From the NCBI GenBank assembly GCA_002102225.1, contig LQPB01000046.1, positions 1 to 64,000 of the forward strand: a DNA stretch of 64,000 nt, in the 5' to 3' direction. This document shows positions 16,645-31,338 of this stretch, piece after piece. A model generated the notes under the pieces. That model ran no database searches. It was not told where the DNA came from and saw only the letters and a list, made by a program, of their open reading frames with translations. Source of the stretch: Mycobacterium interjectum (GTDB lineage Bacteria; Actinomycetota; Actinomycetes; Mycobacteriales; Mycobacteriaceae). Each line of letters opens with the position of its first letter. The stretch's first letter is position 1. Both the position numbers and the translations under genes were made by a program.

Positions 16645-18690
16645 TTACTGCTTGGTGCCCGTAAAGGTGGGGCTGCCGCATGGCATGGTCAATATGCCGT
16701 CCCGGATGACGGTGCGGCCGCCTTGGGTGGCGAAGACACCCTGTCTCGTGGAGTATCCATTGGTGACCGTGAACGATCCGTCGGCGTTCAGGGTTCCGGT
16801 GTACTTGTCGCCGTTTTGAACAACCAAGGTCAGCGAGTTGCCTTGATGGGTGATAGTTACGGTACCGTGACCGGCCGGGACGCAACCCGAGGCGACCTGG
16901 TCGATCAGGTAGGTGCCGTCGATATCAAGTTGGGGCGCTTGTCCGGTCGTCGGCGTGGTTGACGGGGGACCAGGCGGTGAGACGGGTTGGTTGTGCGGGG
17001 TGTCGTCGGCGCCGGTGGTCCCGGCGGGCCGGTTGAAGACTTTGCCGGTGACGACGTCGACGAGGACAAAGTTGGTGATGGCCACCTTACTGGGTTGGAC
17101 CGCGGCCAGGGCGTCAGGGTTGTAGCCGGCCCAGGCTGCGCCGGCGGGCTTCGGCTCGCCCGTCAATGCGGTCGGCGCCGTCAGTGGGTTGCCGCAGTAG
17201 CAACGGGCGCGGGGCACGCCGTGGGCATCGACGAACACCGCAGTGCCCGTTTGGAAGACCGATTGCAGGGTGGTGGGGTGTGTTCCGTCGAATCCGTGGT
17301 TGGTGACCCGCGTGTCCAGTCGCAGCACGGTGGGTGTCAGTTCACGCAGGTAGGTGGGGATATCGCCGGCGGCAAGCGGGTGTCCACCGCTCCAGTACAG
17401 GGAGGGGTCGGAGTTGAGGGCTTCGGCGAAGGCGCCGGCCTGGACAGGGTGGCTGCTCAGGAAGGTGATCATCTTGTCGCGGTCGCATTCGGCGTTGTTC
17501 ATTGTGCCGCCGTAGAGACCATCCCGGTCGCCGGGCAGCGGCTGGGTGACCATGGGGCCGTTTCCGTGTGGCGGCAGGGTAGGCGGGGATTGGGTGTTGG
17601 TCGGGGGCGGTGCGGCCGCTGGGGGCATGAACGCGTTGGTGCCGGGATCGGTGGCCGCGGTGAGCACCAACTCCGTAGTTCCCCCGGGCGACAAGGCATT
17701 ACGCAACAGGAGGGCGGCTCCTGCGACCACGACGACAACGAGTACGGTCGCCGCGACTAACCACTTGCGCTTTGCCCGGGTTGTCGGTGGCGGGGTGTCC
17801 TGGTTCTTGCCTGGGGCGTGCGGGCTCAGTCGGGTGGGCGCCGCGACGGTGTCCCCGATTTCGGTCAGGGTCGAGGCTTCGTTGAGCGCCCGACGCGCGG
17901 CGACGGCGAGGTCACCCGCGCTTTGATAGCGCTTGTCGGCGTTTTTGGCCATGCCCGTCGCGATGACCGCATCGAATTCGTGCGCGATGTCGGGGTTGAG
18001 GTCGCTGGGCTTAGGGGGATCCAGAGTCAGGTGCGCGACGACCTGTTGTTCCATGCTGTCCCCGCTGAAAGGCTGGGCCCCAGTCAGGCATTCATAGAGC
18101 ACACACGCCAGCGCGTAGACATCGGAGCGGGCATCGGCCGACCCGAATTCCAGGCGCTCAGGGGACATGTAGGCGAAGGTGCCGATGATGGAACCGGTCT
18201 GGGTCAGCTTGGTGGCCTTGGCGTCGTGGGCGATGCCGAAATCGATCAGGTACACGAAGTCTTTGCGGGTCACCAATGCGTTCGAGGGTTTGACATCGCG
18301 GTGCACCAGCCCGGCTTCGTGCGCAGCATCCAGCGCGGCGGCCAATTGCTCGATCACCTGAACTGCCCGCTGCGGGCTCATAGCCCCGTCACGCCGCAGC
18401 AGCGTGTGCACGTCGACGCCTTCGATGATCGGCATCACTAAATAGAGGCGGCCGTCGATTTCACCGGTGTCGTGGATCGGGATGATGTGCGGTTCATTCA
18501 GCCGGGCCGCGATGTGGGCCTCACGCCGAAAACGTTCCCGATACCCCGGTTCGCTGCCCAGTTCCGGGGGCAGCACCTTGATCGCTACGTCGCGGTCGAT
18601 TTCGGTGTCGTGGGCTCTATACACCTTCCCCATGCCGCCCTCGCCGATCAACGACAGCAGCCGATAGCGGCCGAACACCACCTCATCCAT
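16645..18690 (-). CDS. Receptor-type Ser/Thr protein kinase with DUF6777-like sensor part
   Basis: A 681-residue membrane kinase of the PknE/PknF/PknJ type. The kinase domain (about 7-270) has GEGGMGKVY (P-loop), VAIKVL (Lys), VHRDVKPSN (catalytic loop), DFGIA and the APE-like YMSPERL. A basic juxtamembrane segment leads to one transmembrane helix (about 305-330, LVAATVLVVVVVAGAALLL). The outer part has a Pro-rich linker, a Cys-containing domain (ECDRDKMITFLSSHP to about 540) resembling DUF6777 of other mycobacterial kinases, and a C-terminal beta-rich segment (DIDGTYLIDQ to the end). GGAAGG seven bases before the ATG at 18690 decides the start. This kinase is not between ackA and pknG in M. 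tuberculosis. Confidence 0.85.
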   Translation of the reverse strand: MDEVVFGRYRLLSLIGEGGMGKVYRAHDTEIDRDVAIKVLPPELGSEPGYRERFRREAHIAARLNEPHIIPIHDTGEIDGRLYLVMPIIEGVDVHTLLRRDGAMSPQRAVQVIEQLAAALDAAHEAGLVHRDVKPSNALVTRKDFVYLIDFGIAHDAKATKLTQTGSIIGTFAYMSPERLEFGSADARSDVYALACVLYECLTGAQPFSGDSMEQQVVAHLTLDPPKPSDLNPDIAHEFDAVIATGMAKNADKRYQSAGDLAVAARRALNEASTLTEIGDTVAAPTRLSPHAPGKNQDTPPPTTRAKRKWLVAATVLVVVVVAGAALLLRNALSPGGTTELVLTAATDPGTNAFMPPAAAPPPTNTQSPPTLPPHGNGPMVTQPLPGDRDGLYGGTMNNAECDRDKMITFLSSHPVQAGAFAEALNSDPSLYWSGGHPLAAGDIPTYLRELTPTVLRLDTRVTNHGFDGTHPTTLQSVFQTGTAVFVDAHGVPRARCYCGNPLTAPTALTGEPKPAGAAWAGYNPDALAAVQPSKVAITNFVLVDVVTGKVFNRPAGTTGADDTPHNQPVSPPGPPSTTPTTGQAPQLDIDGTYLIDQVASGCVPAGHGTVTITHQGNSLTLVVQNGDKYTGTLNADGSFTVTNGYSTRQGVFATQGGRTVIRDGILTMPCGSPTFTGTKQ

Positions 18691-18834
18691 GGGTCGCCTT
18701 CCGGACGAGCCAACGAGCATCGATTAGGTGTCCCGGATTGTATCCCGCTTATGAGTTACATATACGTGGGTACAGATTCCCCCGCGCGTTAGGTATGAGT
18801 CGGAGGGTGGGCTCTATCCTCGGCCTCGGCCGGC

Positions 18835-20010
18835 CTATAGAAATCCCAGGCTGTTTCGTCCCGGCCCCACCGACGGAGTGGGGTCGGTCCCCACGGTTCG
18901 CGTCAGCAGCTCGTGGTAGACGTCGCGAAAATCGGTGGTGTACTTCAGGTCACCGTTGTCGAGGTCGGTGAGGCTGGGCTGCTCGCCGTAAAAGCCGCCT
19001 TTCACTTGCGCCCCCGCGACGAAGACCGGGCCGGCGGTGCCGTGGTCGGTGCCTTGGGAGGCGTTGGCGCGCACCCGGCGCCCGAACTCCGAGTACGCCA
19101 TCACGACCACGTTCGCACCGGCCACCTGCTGCAGGAAGGCGGTGACCGCCTGGTCGAACGTCTGCAGCAGGCGTTGCTGCGTAGTGCGTTCGCCGGCGTG
19201 GGTGTCGAATCCGCCCAGTTGCACCGTGTACACCCGCGTCGGCACCCGGGCCCGCACCGCCTCGGCCACCGCGCTCAGCTGTGCGGACAGCGAATTATCC
19301 TGGTGGCCAGGTGGTTTCACCGCATCGAATGTCCTGCCGACGGTCTGCGCGGCGCGATAGGCCTTGCACACCGCCGCCATCGCCGGGGTGTCGTCGGGGT
19401 CGTCGGCACCGAGCGCTCCCATGATCGCGTCGAGGCCGTCCCCGGCGGGGACCTGGGCGGGGGAAAGCGCCGCGGCGGTGCGCTTTTCGCCGACGGCGAG
19501 CGGCGGCAGGACGGGTCCGATGTTGACCGCGCGCAGGGGATCGTCGCCGGTGGCGTCGAGCCAGCGGCCGATCCAGCCGGTCGAGACCGGCTCGGCCGGC
19601 GACGCCGTCTGCCAGATGTCCATGGACCGGAAGTGGCTGTGGTCGGGCTTGGGATAGCCGACGCCGCGCACGATCGCGAGTTGCCGCTGGTTCCACAGCT
19701 GGGCCAGACCCTTCATCGCCGGGTTGAGCCCCAGGCGCTCGTCGAGGTGGATGACCTCACCCGGCGCGTAGGCGAGGTCGGGCCGCGCGTCGTGATACGC
19801 GTTGTCGCCGTAAGGGATCAGCGTGTTGATACCGTCGTTGCCGCCGTAGAGCGTGGCGATCACCAGCACGCCGGCGCCCTCGGGCAGCGGGCGGTCCCGC
19901 GCGGCGCGCATGAGGTCGGGCCAGTCGACCGCCACCGCCGTCGACAGCAGGCCGGCCGCGCCGACGCCCGCGCTGGCGATCAGGAATCTGCGGCGGTTGA
20001 TCTCGGGCAT
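18835..20010 (-). CDS. DUF1501 protein with Tat signal
   Basis: A 391-residue exported protein of the DUF1501 family, related in fold to sulfatases/alkaline phosphatases. A twin-arginine signal (NRRRFLIASAGVGAAG) opens the protein. Family motifs are LYGGNDGINTLIPY, YPKPDHSHFRSMDIWQTA, GGFDTHAGE and YSEFGRRVRANASQGTDHGTAGPV, which carry the His/Asp residues expected to bind metal. The ATG at 20010 lies 11 bases behind the stop of the DUF1800 gene. DUF1501 and DUF1800 genes are commonly paired across bacteria; the joint function is unknown. Confidence 0.83.
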   Translation of the reverse strand: MPEINRRRFLIASAGVGAAGLLSTAVAVDWPDLMRAARDRPLPEGAGVLVIATLYGGNDGINTLIPYGDNAYHDARPDLAYAPGEVIHLDERLGLNPAMKGLAQLWNQRQLAIVRGVGYPKPDHSHFRSMDIWQTASPAEPVSTGWIGRWLDATGDDPLRAVNIGPVLPPLAVGEKRTAAALSPAQVPAGDGLDAIMGALGADDPDDTPAMAAVCKAYRAAQTVGRTFDAVKPPGHQDNSLSAQLSAVAEAVRARVPTRVYTVQLGGFDTHAGERTTQQRLLQTFDQAVTAFLQQVAGANVVVMAYSEFGRRVRANASQGTDHGTAGPVFVAGAQVKGGFYGEQPSLTDLDNGDLKYTTDFRDVYHELLTRTVGTDPTPSVGPGRNSLGFL

Positions 20011-20021
20011 CGGCTGTCCAC

Positions 20022-21338
20022 TCAGGAGGTCAGGTATTCGGCAGAGTTGACGGCGGCGGCGACCAACTGTGGCGGTTGGCGCACCAAGGGCTGCAGCGCG
20101 TCGGCGGTGCGGTCCGACCAGGCCCCCACCCCGATCAGGTAGCCGACGGCGTCGACGCGATCGCCCGGGGCGGCGCTTTCTACCGCCGACAGGTCGCCAA
20201 CCTTCGCGAGGCGGGTCGCGGCCCGAAGCCTGGTCTGCGCGCTCGCGGTGGACAGCCACACCTGGCCGCGCGGCCACCCCCCGACGCTCGGTGGGTAGAA
20301 CGGCCGCTGCCCCAGCCCCCGCAACGTCGCCTCGGCGAGCTTGCGGTGCGCCGGCGCCGCCGGCGGCACCCGCAGCGCGCGCAGCACGCCGACCAGCCAT
20401 TCGACCGGTGTGTTGACGACGGTCGCTCTGGCGCCGGTGAACTCGTCGTCGGTGAGGATCGCCCGGGTCAGCGCCCGCAGGTCGCGTCGCGGGCCGTACG
20501 CGGCGACCAGGCGGTCGAGAGCCTGCGGCGACGGCGGGTCGTCCGAAGCCAATTGCTGCCACAGGCGTCCCGCGACATACTCCGCCGACTTGGGCTGGCT
20601 GAGCACGGCGTCGCAAAATCCGGCGGCGTCGAAGTTCTGGGTCCGGCCGAACAGCGTCTTGGCGCCCGGGTCATGGCGTTTGGGCAGCAGCGCCGTTTGT
20701 CCGTTGGCGCCGATCTCCCATCCCGTCAGGGCCCGCGCGCCGGCGCGCACGTCGTCCTCGCTGTAGCCGTTGCCGTGACCGAGCGCGAACAGCTCCATGA
20801 ATTCGCGGGCGAGGTTCTCGTTGGGGGCCTTGGCCGTGTTGGTCTGGCCGTCCAGCCAGCGCAACATCGCGGCGTCGGTCAGCATCGCGTAGGCCAGCGC
20901 GCGGAAGTCGCCCAGGGCCCCGGCGCGCAGCTTCTGGTTTTGCGCGGCCATGTGCGCCGCAACCCGTACCTTCTGCGCGGAGGTGGCAAAGTGGTTGTGC
21001 CACAACAGCGTCAACTTCTCGTGGATCGGCTGGTTGACGTTGACCATGCGGCTCAGCCACCAGTCGAACAGCACGCGCTGTTGCTCGGAAAGCTGACCGT
21101 TGTATTGCTTGCGGGCCGCCGGCGTCGCGCCCTTGCCGGGGGCGCGCGGCGCCTCCAGGGCGGGCATCGGGGTGGCGATCGCGCCCGGGTCCGCGTCGGG
21201 ATTGGTGCCCAGCATGGCGTCGACGTGGCTCGGCCAGTCCCGGGCCAGGGCCGCGTCGACCTCGGGTCCGCTCACCCCGAACCCGGCCCGACGCAGCCCG
21301 CGGGCGGTGCTGATCCACCGTGTCGACTCCCCCGGCAT
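20022..21338 (-). CDS. DUF1800 family protein
   Basis: A 438-residue protein of the DUF1800 family, which always seems to travel with DUF1501. Typical segments are LRRAGFGVSGPEVDAAL near the start, KLTLLWHNHFATSAQKV (about 107-123), AMLRWLDGQTNTAKAPNENLAREFMELF (about 155-185), and GWPRGQVWLSTASAQTRLR near the C-terminus. Function is not established. I prefer the ATG at 21338 over a TTG at 21359. The gene is transcribed away from the repeat element and DUF559 gene to its right. Confidence 0.8.
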   Translation of the reverse strand: MPGESTRWISTARGLRRAGFGVSGPEVDAALARDWPSHVDAMLGTNPDADPGAIATPMPALEAPRAPGKGATPAARKQYNGQLSEQQRVLFDWWLSRMVNVNQPIHEKLTLLWHNHFATSAQKVRVAAHMAAQNQKLRAGALGDFRALAYAMLTDAAMLRWLDGQTNTAKAPNENLAREFMELFALGHGNGYSEDDVRAGARALTGWEIGANGQTALLPKRHDPGAKTLFGRTQNFDAAGFCDAVLSQPKSAEYVAGRLWQQLASDDPPSPQALDRLVAAYGPRRDLRALTRAILTDDEFTGARATVVNTPVEWLVGVLRALRVPPAAPAHRKLAEATLRGLGQRPFYPPSVGGWPRGQVWLSTASAQTRLRAATRLAKVGDLSAVESAAPGDRVDAVGYLIGVGAWSDRTADALQPLVRQPPQLVAAAVNSAEYLTS

Positions 21339-21370
21339 GGGTTTAACTGTGCGGCACAAACCTAGGTTTT

Positions 21371-21469
21371 CGCTGTGTGTGCGCCCACGGCCTTGAGTGT
21401 GCGTCCACGGCGGGGAAATAGCAGGTTCTCCGCCCCTAGCTCACACGCGAAGCCCTGAGTCCACACTCG
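21371..21469 (-). repeat. 96-bp palindromic element, copy I (inverted relative to copy II)
   Basis: Read on the minus strand this begins CGAGTGTGGACTCAGGGC and continues TTCGCGTGTGAGCT, then TTTCCCCGCCGTGGACGCAC and ends near CACACACAGCG. It aligns over its whole length with copy II (22365-22460) in the opposite orientation; the stretches GGGCTTCG-GTGTGAGCT and GCCGTGGACGCACAC are shared. The ends are roughly complementary (CGAGTGTG against CACACA). It lies directly upstream of the DUF559 gene. Confidence 0.75.
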
Positions 21470-21526
21470 ATTGCCCCTGTGTATAGAGGGAGACGCGGAC
21501 CGTAATCGACGTGCGACCGTTCCGGC

Positions 21527-22393
21527 ATGGAACCGGGGGAACCGTTCATCGGCAGCGAGGCATTGGCGTCGGGTGCGTTGAGCCGCCATCAACTGCGGAC
21601 GCGCTATCGTGCCGTCTTTCCGAACGTCTACGTGTCGCACGATGCCCAGCTGTCACTGGAGGGGCGGATTTCCGCCGCGTGGCTGTGGTCGCGGCGGAGG
21701 GCGACGATCGTAGGCGCGGCCGCCGCGGCTTTGCACAAGTCCAAGTGGATTCCCGACGAGGTTCCGATCGAGCTCCATCACGCCAACGCCCGTCCGCCTC
21801 GCGGCCTGCTGACGCGGCGCGATGCTCTGCTCGAGGGGGAGACGGAGGTCATGGACGGGCGCACCGTGACCACGCCGGAGCGGACGGCCTTCGACATCGG
21901 CCGGCGCGGGGCCATCCGCTCGGCCGTCGTCCGGCTGGACGCGCTCGCGCGGGCGACGGGTTTCAAGGTCGACGACGTGCTGGGCATCGCGAAGCGCCAC
22001 CCGTACTCGCCCGGCCTGCGGCGCCTGGAGGCCGCGCTGGAACTCGTCGACCCCGGAGCGGCGTCTCCTCGGGAGAGCTATCTGCGCCTTCTCCTGATTG
22101 ATGCGGGGCTTCCGCGTCCGCAGACCCAGGTCCCGGTGCTCGGCGTCGACGGGATTCCCCTCGCCTATCTCGATCTTGGCTGGGGAGAGCAGATGGTCGC
22201 GGTCGAATACGACGGCGATCAACACCGGACCGACCGATGGCAATACGTCAAAGACATTCGACGCAACGAGATGCTCGAGCAAATGGGCTGGATCATTGTC
22301 CGGGTCGTCGCCGAGGACCGCCCCGCCAACATCATCCACCGGGTCCGCTCCGCGTTAGAGGAGTCGAGTGTGCGTTGGGGGCTTCGGGTGTGA
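21527..22393 (+). CDS. DUF559 endonuclease-like protein with AbiEi-like N-terminus
   Basis: A 288-residue protein. Residues 1-130 resemble the winged-helix N-terminus of AbiEi-type antitoxin/regulator proteins (LSRHQLRTRYRAVFPNVYVS, then RTVTTPERTAFDIGRRG). The C-terminal part, about 180-275, is a DUF559 domain related to Vsr-type very-short-patch nucleases: ASPRESYLRLLLIDAGLPRP, then the core VAVEYDGDQHR and KDIRRNEMLEQMGWIIVRV, where the Glu/Asp and following His/Arg are the expected catalytic-site residues. Such genes occur in many copies in actinobacteria and have no proven role. The last nine residues are encoded by repeat copy II, and copy I sits upstream in inverted orientation. No partner toxin gene is adjacent. 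Confidence 0.75.
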   Translation: MEPGEPFIGSEALASGALSRHQLRTRYRAVFPNVYVSHDAQLSLEGRISAAWLWSRRRATIVGAAAAALHKSKWIPDEVPIELHHANARPPRGLLTRRDALLEGETEVMDGRTVTTPERTAFDIGRRGAIRSAVVRLDALARATGFKVDDVLGIAKRHPYSPGLRRLEAALELVDPGAASPRESYLRLLLIDAGLPRPQTQVPVLGVDGIPLAYLDLGWGEQMVAVEYDGDQHRTDRWQYVKDIRRNEMLEQMGWIIVRVVAEDRPANIIHRVRSALEESSVRWGLRV

Positions 22394-22460
22394 GCTGGCG
22401 GCGGGATCTGGCCGATTTTCCCGCCGTGGACGCACACGTAAAGCCCTGAATGCACACTCG
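22365..22460 (+). repeat. 96-bp palindromic element, copy II, overlapping the DUF559 gene end
   Basis: Begins CGAGTGTGCGTTGGGGGC and ends CCTGAATGCACACTCG, so both tips are complementary (CGAGTGTGC with GCACACTCG). It supplies the codons SSVRWGLRV and the stop of the DUF559 gene. It is the reverse of copy I and, when copy III is reverse-complemented, matches that copy base for base in length (96 bp). Confidence 0.8.
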
Positions 22461-22500
22461 CCGACCGGAATGCACACTCGCCGCCCAGGATTTACACCCG
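22461..22500 (+). repeat. Partial tandem extension of the 96-bp element
   Basis: After copy II the sequence GGAATGCACACTCGCCGCCC repeats the tip GAATGCACACTCG a second time and ends with a weaker TTTACACCCG. It looks like a broken extra copy of one arm of the element, next to the 3' end of pknG. Confidence 0.5.
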
Positions 22501-22509
22501 ACGCGCAAA

Positions 22510-27061
<4,552 letters not shown>

Positions 27062-27195
27062 GTCTGCTCAGCCCTCATCTTTCGGCCCCAAATTTCGCCG
27101 CACCAACCCGAATAAGCGAATTCTAAGAGAATGTTCGCCCGGATGGGGGGAGGCGACCCGATTGACCGTCCGGATCGCCTGCATATCCTGATCTC

Positions 27196-27828
27196 GTGCA
27201 CGGCGACGGTGACGGATGGGTGGTATCCGACAACGGCGCTCATTATTGGGGCCGCTACGGCGCGGCCGGCCTCTTGTTGCGCGCCCCCGGCCCCGACGGC
27301 ACGCCCGCGGTGCTGCTGCAGCATCGGGCGGTGTGGAGCCACCAGGGCGGCACGTGGGGTCTGCCGGGCGGTGCCCGGGACAGCCACGAGACCCCGGAGC
27401 AAACCGCGGTCCGCGAGGCGCACGAGGAGGCCGGCCTGCCGGCCGACCTGGTCTCGGTCCGCGCCACGGTCGTCACCGCCGAGGTTTCGGGCATCGGCGG
27501 CACCCGCTGGAGCTACACCACCGTCGTCGCCGACGCGGCCGAGTTGCTGCAGACCGTGCCCAACCGGGAAAGCGCCGAGATGCGCTGGGTCGCCGAGAGC
27601 GAGGTGGCCAACCTGCCGCTGCATCCCGGTTTCGCGGCGAGCTGGCAGCGGCTGCGGACGGCGCCGGCGTTGGTGCCGCTGGAGCACGGCGACGAACGGC
27701 GCCAATACCTGCCGCGCACGCTCGAGATCGAGGCCGGAGTGTTCGTGTGGTGCATGCCCGGTGATGCCGACCAGGAGCCGTCCCAGCTGAGCCGCCGGGT
27801 CAGCTCGCTGCTGCAAGCGCCGACCTGA
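27196..27828 (+). CDS. mutT3: Nudix hydrolase MutT3
   Basis: A 210-residue Nudix protein, the counterpart of Rv0413. The Nudix box is complete: [12 protein letters not shown] followed by [12 protein letters not shown] (G-x5-E-x7-REUxEExGU), so the metal-binding Glu residues are present. MutT-type enzymes remove oxidised nucleotides such as 8-oxo-dGTP or act on related diphosphate compounds; the true substrate of MutT3 is less certain than that of MutT1/2. It begins with GTG (MHGDGDGW). Its last 29 bases overlap the end of convergent thiE. Confidence 0.9.
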   Translation: MHGDGDGWVVSDNGAHYWGRYGAAGLLLRAPGPDGTPAVLLQHRAVWSHQGGTWGLPGGARDSHETPEQTAVREAHEEAGLPADLVSVRATVVTAEVSGIGGTRWSYTTVVADAAELLQTVPNRESAEMRWVAESEVANLPLHPGFAASWQRLRTAPALVPLEHGDERRQYLPRTLEIEAGVFVWCMPGDADQEPSQLSRRVSSLLQAPT

Positions 27829-28471
27829 GCCGTTCGGCGGCGGCCCGCGGGTCGGCGGCCGCGGTGATGGCCCGCACCACGACGACGCGCCGCGCGCCGG
27901 CGGCGAGCACGTCGGGCAGCCGCTCGGCGTCGATGCCGCCGATCGCGAACCATGGCTTGTCGGTGGCGAGCGCGGCGGCCGCTCGCACCAATGCCAGGCC
28001 GGGCGCGGGGCGGCCCGGCTTCGTCGGGGTCGGCCAGCACGGCCCGACGCAGAAGTAGTCGGCCCCGGATGCGGCGGCCGCGGCCGCCTGCTCGGGGTCG
28101 TGGCTGGACAGCCCGATCACCGTGTCGGGCCCGACGATCTCGCGCGCCACGCCCAGCGGCAGGTCGCGTTGGCCCAGGTGCAGCACGTCGGCGCCGGACG
28201 CGCGGGCGATGTCGGCGCGGTCGTTGACCGCGAACAGGGCGCCGTGGCGGCGGGCCGCGTCGGCGAGGATCTCGCACGCGGCGATCTCGTCGCGCGCCTC
28301 GAGCGGCCCGAACTGCAGCTCACCGGGTGACCCCTTGTCGCGCAGCTGGACGATGTCGACCCCGCCGGCCAGCGCGGCGTCGGCGAACTCGGCCAGGTCG
28401 CCCAGCTCGCGGCGGGCGTCGGTACACAGGTACAGCCTCGCCGCGGCGAGACGGGAAGCCGGTTGGTGCAC
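27800..28471 (-). CDS. thiE: Thiamine-phosphate synthase
   Basis: ThiE joins hydroxymethylpyrimidine diphosphate and the thiazole phosphate to thiamine phosphate. The 223-residue protein has the TIM-barrel motifs [41 protein letters not shown] and [18 protein letters not shown], the last including the conserved diphosphate loop. The open frame runs upstream to 28582, but that extra part covers the TPP riboswitch of the divergent thiO operon; the GTG at 28471 ([18 protein letters not shown]) gives the family length. It has no recognisable riboswitch on its own side. Confidence 0.93.
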   Translation of the reverse strand: MHQPASRLAAARLYLCTDARRELGDLAEFADAALAGGVDIVQLRDKGSPGELQFGPLEARDEIAACEILADAARRHGALFAVNDRADIARASGADVLHLGQRDLPLGVAREIVGPDTVIGLSSHDPEQAAAAAASGADYFCVGPCWPTPTKPGRPAPGLALVRAAAALATDKPWFAIGGIDAERLPDVLAAGARRVVVVRAITAAADPRAAAERLRSALAAAS

Positions 28472-28508
28472 AGCGCGACGGTATCGCGCTAGCGTGGACT
28501 CCGTAGAG

Positions 28509-28612
28509 CACGGGAGCCCCGGGTTACCGGCGGGGCTGAGAGTGGGCACAGCCAGCAGAACTGGACCTGCCCTTACCGTCACACCTGATCCGGGTCATGC
28601 CGGCGAAGGGAG
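28509..28612 (+). promoter_or_regulatory. TPP riboswitch (THI element) ahead of thiO-thiS-thiG
   Basis: The conserved boxes GGGGCTGAGAG (about 28543-28553) and ACCTGATCCGGGTCATGC then CGGCGAAGGGAG (about 28583-28612) are the hallmarks of a thiamine-pyrophosphate riboswitch. The purine-rich 3' end includes the ribosome site GGGAG seven bases before the thiO ATG, so ligand binding probably blocks translation initiation. Confidence 0.93.
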
Positions 28613-28618
28613 CAGCAG

Positions 28619-29622
28619 ATGCCACATTCACTCGCCGTGGTAGGCGGCGGGGTCATCGGTTTGTCGGTGGCGCGCCGGGCCGCGCAGGCCGGCTGGTCGG
28701 TGCGGGTGCATCGCACCGGTGACGCGGGCGCGTCGTGGGTCGCGGGCGGCATGCTCGCCCCGCACAGCGAGGGCTGGCCGGGCGAGGAGCGGTTGCTGCG
28801 GCTGGGCCTGGAATCGCTGCGGCTGTGGCGCGAGGGCGGATATCTGGACGGCCTGCCGCCGGGGGTGGTCACCGCCCGCGAGTCGCTGGTGGTGGCCGTG
28901 GATCGGGCCGACGTCGCGGACCTGCGCACCGTCGCCGACTGGTTGTCCGAGCAGGGACACCCGGTGGTCTGGGAGTCGGCCGCGCGTGACGTGGAACCCC
29001 TGCTGGCCCAAGGCATCCGGCATGGTTTCCGCGCGCCCACCGAGCTGGCCGTGGACAACCGCGCGGTGCTCGACGCGCTGAGCGCGGCCTGTGAGCGCCT
29101 GGGGGTGCGGTGGGCCGCTCCGGTGAGCGACCTGGCGCGGGTGGAGGCCGACGCGGTGGTGATCGCCAACGGCATCGACGCGCCCACGCTGTGGCCGGGC
29201 CTGCAAGTGCGCCCGGTGAAGGGCGAGGTGTTGCGGCTGCGCTGGCGAAAGGGGTGTATGCCGTTGTTGCAGAGGGTGATTCGCGCCCGCGTGCACGGAC
29301 GCCAGGTGTACCTGGTGCCGCGCCGGGACGGCGTGGTCGTCGGCGCCACCCAGTACGAGCACGGGCGCGACACCGCGCCGGTGGTGTCGGGGGTGCGTGA
29401 CCTGCTCGACGATGCGTGCGCGGTGCTGCCGGCGCTGGGGGAGTACGAACTGGCCGAGTGCGCCGCCGGGCTGCGCCCGATGACACCCGACAACCTGCCA
29501 CTCGTGCAACGCCTGGACGCGCGAACCCTGGTCGCCGCCGGCCACGGCCGCTCCGGGTTCCTGCTGGCGCCGTGGACCGCCGAACAGATTGTGTCCGAAC
29601 TGGTCCCGGTGGGAGCCCGCTC

Positions 29623-29626
<4 letters not shown>
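28619..29626 (+). CDS. thiO: Glycine oxidase ThiO
   Basis: ThiO is an FAD enzyme that oxidises glycine to the imine used for building the thiazole ring of thiamine. The 335-residue protein begins with the dinucleotide-binding VVGGGVIGLSVARRAAQ and has the family segments GASWVAGGMLAPHSE, VRPVKGEVLRL (about 200), YLVPRRDGVVVGATQYEHG and ECAAGLRPMTPDNLPLV near the C-terminus. ATG at 28619 follows the riboswitch. Its stop overlaps the thiS start as ATGA. Confidence 0.94.
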
Positions 29627-31335
<1,709 letters not shown>

Positions 31336-31338
31336 AGG

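Noticed and set aside
21371..22500. CRISPR array or insertion sequence around the DUF559 gene
   Set aside because: The repeats are two inverted 96-bp copies, not regularly spaced short repeats, and no transposase is encoded; no target-site duplication is evident by eye.
28472..28582. N-terminal extension of thiE
   Set aside because: The extra residues are the antisense of the TPP riboswitch and are absent from ThiE proteins; the GTG at 28471 gives the normal length.
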